Source of the DNA: JACCWP01 sp963785115
GTDB taxonomy: Bacteria > Actinomycetota > Actinomycetes > Propionibacteriales > Nocardioidaceae
DNA length: 64,000 nucleotides
Assembly (NCBI GenBank): GCA_963785115.1
Contig: CAWATY010000019.1
Coordinates: forward strand, 62,001-126,000
Direction of reading: 5' to 3'
Of this stretch, positions 61,319-64,000 are shown one piece after another; positions within the stretch are counted from its first letter, which is position 1; every line of letters begins with the position of its first letter. Below the pieces are notes generated by a model. That model was not told the origin of the DNA, searched no databases, and was given only the letters and a program-made list of their open reading frames with translations. The position numbers and the translations under genes are program-made.

Positions 61319-61774
61319 TCACGAGTGGCGCGAGCGCTCGTAGTCGGTCAGCATCGCGATCCGGCGGCGGTGCCGGTCGTCGCCGCTGAACGGGGTCTTG
61401 CAGAAGATCGACACCAGGGACACGGCCTGCTCGGCGGTCAGCGCGCGGGCCCCGAGCGACAACACGTTCGCGTCGTTGTGCTCGCGGGCGAGCCGTGCGG
61501 TGTCGGCGTCCCACGCAAGAGCCGCCCGGATGCCGGCGACCTTGTTGGCCGCCATCTGCTCGCCGTTGCCCGACCCGCCGAGCACGACGCCCAGGCTCCC
61601 CGGCTCAGCGACTACGGCCTCCGCCGCCCGCAGGCAGTACGGGGGGTAGTCGTCGGCGGGGTCGTACGTCGGCGCCCCGTGGTCGACGGGCTCGTAACCG
61701 TTGCCGGTGAGCCAGTCGACCAGACGGCTCTTGAGCTCGAAGCCTGCGTGGTCGGCCCCTAGGTGCACCCGCAT
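61319..61774 (-). CDS. rpiB: Ribose-5-phosphate isomerase B
   Basis: A 151-residue RpiB/LacAB isomerase, interconverting ribose-5-phosphate and ribulose-5-phosphate. MRVHLGADHAGFELK at the N-terminus, DYPPYCLRAAEAVV, and GGSGNGEQMAANKVAGIRAAL with Glu in the position used as base by actinobacterial RpiB. The neighbours match M. tuberculosis Rv2465c-Rv2466c. ATG 61774; the longer frame upstream is not supported. Confidence 0.95.
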   Translation of the reverse strand: MRVHLGADHAGFELKSRLVDWLTGNGYEPVDHGAPTYDPADDYPPYCLRAAEAVVAEPGSLGVVLGGSGNGEQMAANKVAGIRAALAWDADTARLAREHNDANVLSLGARALTAEQAVSLVSIFCKTPFSGDDRHRRRIAMLTDYERSRHS

Positions 61775-61802
61775 GCGCACACCCTGCCAGCAGCCAGCGT
61801 GA

Positions 61803-62423
61803 TCAGCCGAAGTCGGGCTTGCGGTCGCGGGTCCGCTTGAGCTCGAAGAAGCCATCGGTGCCGGCCACCAGAAGCACGCCGTCCCACAGCCGTCCGGCGT
61901 CCTCACCCTTGGGCGCCGGCGTCACCACCGGCCCGAAGAACGCGGTTCCCTCGAAGGCCACGACCGGGGTGCCCACGTCCAGGCCCACCTGGTCCATGCC
62001 CGCCTCGTGCGAGGCCACCAGCGCCTCGTCGTGCTCGGTCGAGTCCATCGCGTCCAGCAGCGACGTCGGGAGGCCGACGTCGCGCAGCGCCGCCTCGACC
62101 GTCTCGCGCTCGCGCGGCTCGTCGCGGACGTGGAACCGGGTGCCCAGCGCGGTGTAGAGGTCGGGCAGCACCTGAGCCCCGTGCTGCTCGGCGGCGGCGA
62201 CGCAGACCCGTACCGGCCCCCAGGCGAAGTCCATCGTCTGGCGGTAGTCGTCGGGCAGGTCCCGGTCCTTGTTCAGGACGGCCAGGCTCATCACGTGGAA
62301 GTCGATGTGGATGTCACGCACCGTCTCGACCTGGAGCAACCACCGCGAGGTGAGCCATGCCCACGGGCAGATCGGGTCGAACCACATGTCGGCCGTCGGA
62401 CGATCCGGTCGCGTCTCGCTCAC
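61803..62423 (-). CDS. DsbA-family (Rv2466c-like, mycothiol-linked) oxidoreductase
   Basis: A 206-residue thioredoxin-fold protein with the DsbA motif ADMWFDPICPWAWLTSRWLL (active-site region CPWA), a helical insertion (VHAAL-like ALRDVGLPTSLLDAMDSTEHDEALVASHEAGMDQVGLDVGTPVVAFEGTAFFGPVV). Orthologue-like to M. tuberculosis Rv2466c, a mycothiol-dependent nitroreductase/mycoredoxin-2, by sequence and by position between rpiB and pepN. 28 bp separates it from rpiB on the same strand. Confidence 0.9.
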   Translation of the reverse strand: MSETRPDRPTADMWFDPICPWAWLTSRWLLQVETVRDIHIDFHVMSLAVLNKDRDLPDDYRQTMDFAWGPVRVCVAAAEQHGAQVLPDLYTALGTRFHVRDEPRERETVEAALRDVGLPTSLLDAMDSTEHDEALVASHEAGMDQVGLDVGTPVVAFEGTAFFGPVVTPAPKGEDAGRLWDGVLLVAGTDGFFELKRTRDRKPDFG

Positions 62424-62526
62424 GCGTTCTCCCTGGTGCCGGGTGTGGATGATTTGCCCTTCAATCGTCTCCTGCCAGCCTAGGCACGCTCACCGAGGGG
62501 TGCTGACACGTGCGACCATTCACCCC

Positions 62527-64000
62527 ATGCCCGGTCAGAACCTCACCCGCGACGAGGCGCTCGAGCGCGCCCGCCTGCTGGACGTCGACTCCTACCGCGT
62601 GGAGCTCGACCTCACACCGTCGGACACGCACTTCTCGTCGACGACCACGGTGCGGTTCTCGTGCTCGGAGCCCGGCGCGACGACGTTCGCCGACTTGGTC
62701 GACGGCGCCGTGTCCGAGCTGGTGCTCAACGGCGAGGCTCTTGACCCCGAGCAGGTCTACGCCGACAGCCGGATCGCCCTGTCCGGGCTGGACGCGACCA
62801 ACGAGCTGCGGGTCGTCGCCGACCTGCCGTTCTCCCGGGTGGGCGAGGGGCTGCACCGGTTCGTGGACCCCGCGGACAAGCGGGTCTACCTGTACAGCCA
62901 GTTCGAGGTGCCCGACGCCCGCCGGATGTACACGACCTTCGAGCAGCCCGACCTGAAGGCCACCTTCGAGCTGCAGGTGACCGCGCCGAGCGACTGGACC
63001 GTGGTGTCCAACGCGGCTGCCCCGGAGCCGGTCGACCTCGCCGACCAGGGACGGCCCGGCATCGCGGTGTGGCGGTTCGCGCCGACCGGCCGACTGTCGA
63101 CGTACATCACCGCGCTGGTGGCCGGCGAGTACCACGAGGTGCGCGACCTCTACTCCGGTCCCAACGGCGACATCCCGCTCGGCGTCTACTGCCGGCAGTC
63201 GATCAAGCAGCACCTCGACTCCGACGAGATCCTCGAGGTCACCAAGCAGGGCTTCGGCTTCTTCGAGCGGACCTTCGCGATGCCCTACCCGTTCGGCAAG
63301 TACGACCAGCTGTTCGTGCCGGAGTACAACATGGGCGCGATGGAGAACGCCGGCTGCGTGACCCTTCGCGACGAGTACGTCTTCCGCAGCCGGCAGACCC
63401 ATGCGGCGTACGAGGGCCGGGCCAACACGATCCTGCACGAGATGGCGCACATGTGGTTCGGCGACCTGGTCACCATGCGGTGGTGGGACGACCTGTGGCT
63501 CAACGAGTCGTTCGCCGAGTGGGCCGCGCACTTCAGCTCCGAGCAGGCGACGCAGTACACCGACGCGTGGACCGGTTTCACCAACGGTCGCAAGAACTGG
63601 GCGTACAAGCAGGACCAGCAGCCGTCGACCCACCCGATCGCCGCGGACAACGAGGACCTCGAGGCGGTCGAGGTCAACTTCGACGGCATCACCTACGCCA
63701 AGGGCGCCTCGGCGCTCCGGCAGCTGGTGGCCTGGGTCGGCGAGGAGGAGTTCCTGGCCGGGCTGCAGGAGTACTTCCGTCGGCACGCCTGGGGCAACAC
63801 CGACCTGATCGACCTGCTGCGTGCGCTGGAGGAGACGTCGGGTCGCGACCTCGGCTCGTGGGCCAAGGAGTGGCTGCAGACCGCCGGCGTCAACACCATG
63901 CGGCCGGTCTTCGAGGTCGACGACTCCGGGACGTACACCGCGTTCGCCGTGGAGCAGACCGCGCTGCCGGCGTTCCCCACGCTGCGGCGGCACCGGATCG
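62527..64000 (+). CDS. pepN: Aminopeptidase N (M1), 3' end beyond window
   Basis: From ATG 62527 the first 491 residues are present, out of a usual ~850. M1 domain hallmarks: the exopeptidase motif GAMEN (270-274) and zinc motif HEMAH (304-308) with the third ligand Glu327 in NESFAEW, plus the N-terminal beta-domain. Cytosolic removal of N-terminal residues from peptides. Divergent from the DsbA-like gene (103-bp gap), as in M. tuberculosis Rv2466c/Rv2467. Confidence 0.95.
   Translation, partial: MPGQNLTRDEALERARLLDVDSYRVELDLTPSDTHFSSTTTVRFSCSEPGATTFADLVDGAVSELVLNGEALDPEQVYADSRIALSGLDATNELRVVADLPFSRVGEGLHRFVDPADKRVYLYSQFEVPDARRMYTTFEQPDLKATFELQVTAPSDWTVVSNAAAPEPVDLADQGRPGIAVWRFAPTGRLSTYITALVAGEYHEVRDLYSGPNGDIPLGVYCRQSIKQHLDSDEILEVTKQGFGFFERTFAMPYPFGKYDQLFVPEYNMGAMENAGCVTLRDEYVFRSRQTHAAYEGRANTILHEMAHMWFGDLVTMRWWDDLWLNESFAEWAAHFSSEQATQYTDAWTGFTNGRKNWAYKQDQQPSTHPIAADNEDLEAVEVNFDGITYAKGASALRQLVAWVGEEEFLAGLQEYFRRHAWGNTDLIDLLRALEETSGRDLGSWAKEWLQTAGVNTMRPVFEVDDSGTYTAFAVEQTALPAFPTLRRHRI

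Noticed and set aside
1..64000. tRNA, rRNA, insertion sequences, riboswitches
   Set aside because: None recognised by eye on either strand; a tRNAscan/Infernal run would be decisive.

Overview
This is a gene-dense, very GC-rich stretch of chromosome from a Gram-positive actinobacterium, most like Nocardioides or a close relative in the Propionibacteriales. The signs are high GC, frequent GTG starts, many ATGA/GTGA start-stop overlaps, a MacS-type sensor kinase, SigE- and SigG-like ECF sigma factors, and the rpiB / DsbA-like / pepN neighbourhood that matches Mycobacterium tuberculosis Rv2465c-Rv2466c-Rv2467. I see no tRNA, rRNA, insertion sequence, prophage or CRISPR array. The window starts inside a DHFR-like gene and ends inside aminopeptidase N.

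1-24 kb is a mosaic of small housekeeping, stress and regulatory genes. It holds a TetR repressor with a dyad over its own start codon, a MacS-like two-component pair, an ECF sigma factor with a membrane partner, a BCCT (BetT-like) transporter, two DHFR/RibD-like proteins, a serine hydrolase, a YcaQ-like DNA glycosylase-family protein, a GntP permease plus CaiB-type CoA transferase pair, and a Doc/RHH toxin-antitoxin remnant. Three genes here carry an apparent single frameshift: an SDR near 8575, the doc toxin at 17494 and a large AAA regulator near 21030. Either this region is decaying or the assembly has indels.

24.6-33 kb is a coherent L-carnitine catabolic operon on the minus strand. It encodes a substrate-binding lipoprotein, two Opp/Dpp-type permeases, a fused double ATPase, a dehydrocarnitine-cleaving BKACE enzyme, L-carnitine dehydrogenase and a betainyl-CoA-type thioesterase. 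A divergent IclR regulator and repeated ATGCGAA sites lie in the shared promoter. The expected product is glycine betaine.

34.6-41.3 kb is the least familiar part. A SAM methyltransferase diverges from a 702-residue alpha/beta hydrolase-glycosyltransferase fusion whose nucleophile elbow carries Cys instead of Ser. The fusion converges on a 1101-residue SARP/BTAD-AAA regulator. The divergent promoter holds three heptamers separated by exactly 4 bp (11-bp period), the layout bound by SARP proteins. I read this as a small SARP-controlled tailoring locus.

41-64 kb contains two GGDEF-EAL proteins (one without, one with an RxxD inhibitory site), a five-gene small-membrane-protein operon (DUF1469, DUF3618, DUF4235, YtxH-like, YihY) behind a TetR gene and a TetR-type dyad, an MFS pump, a SigG-like sigma factor, a small RTX-type secreted protein, a GNAT/TetR divergent pair with a dyad between them, an aminotransferase-V/malQ pair, a membrane PP2C phosphatase, rpiB, a DsbA-like protein and pepN.
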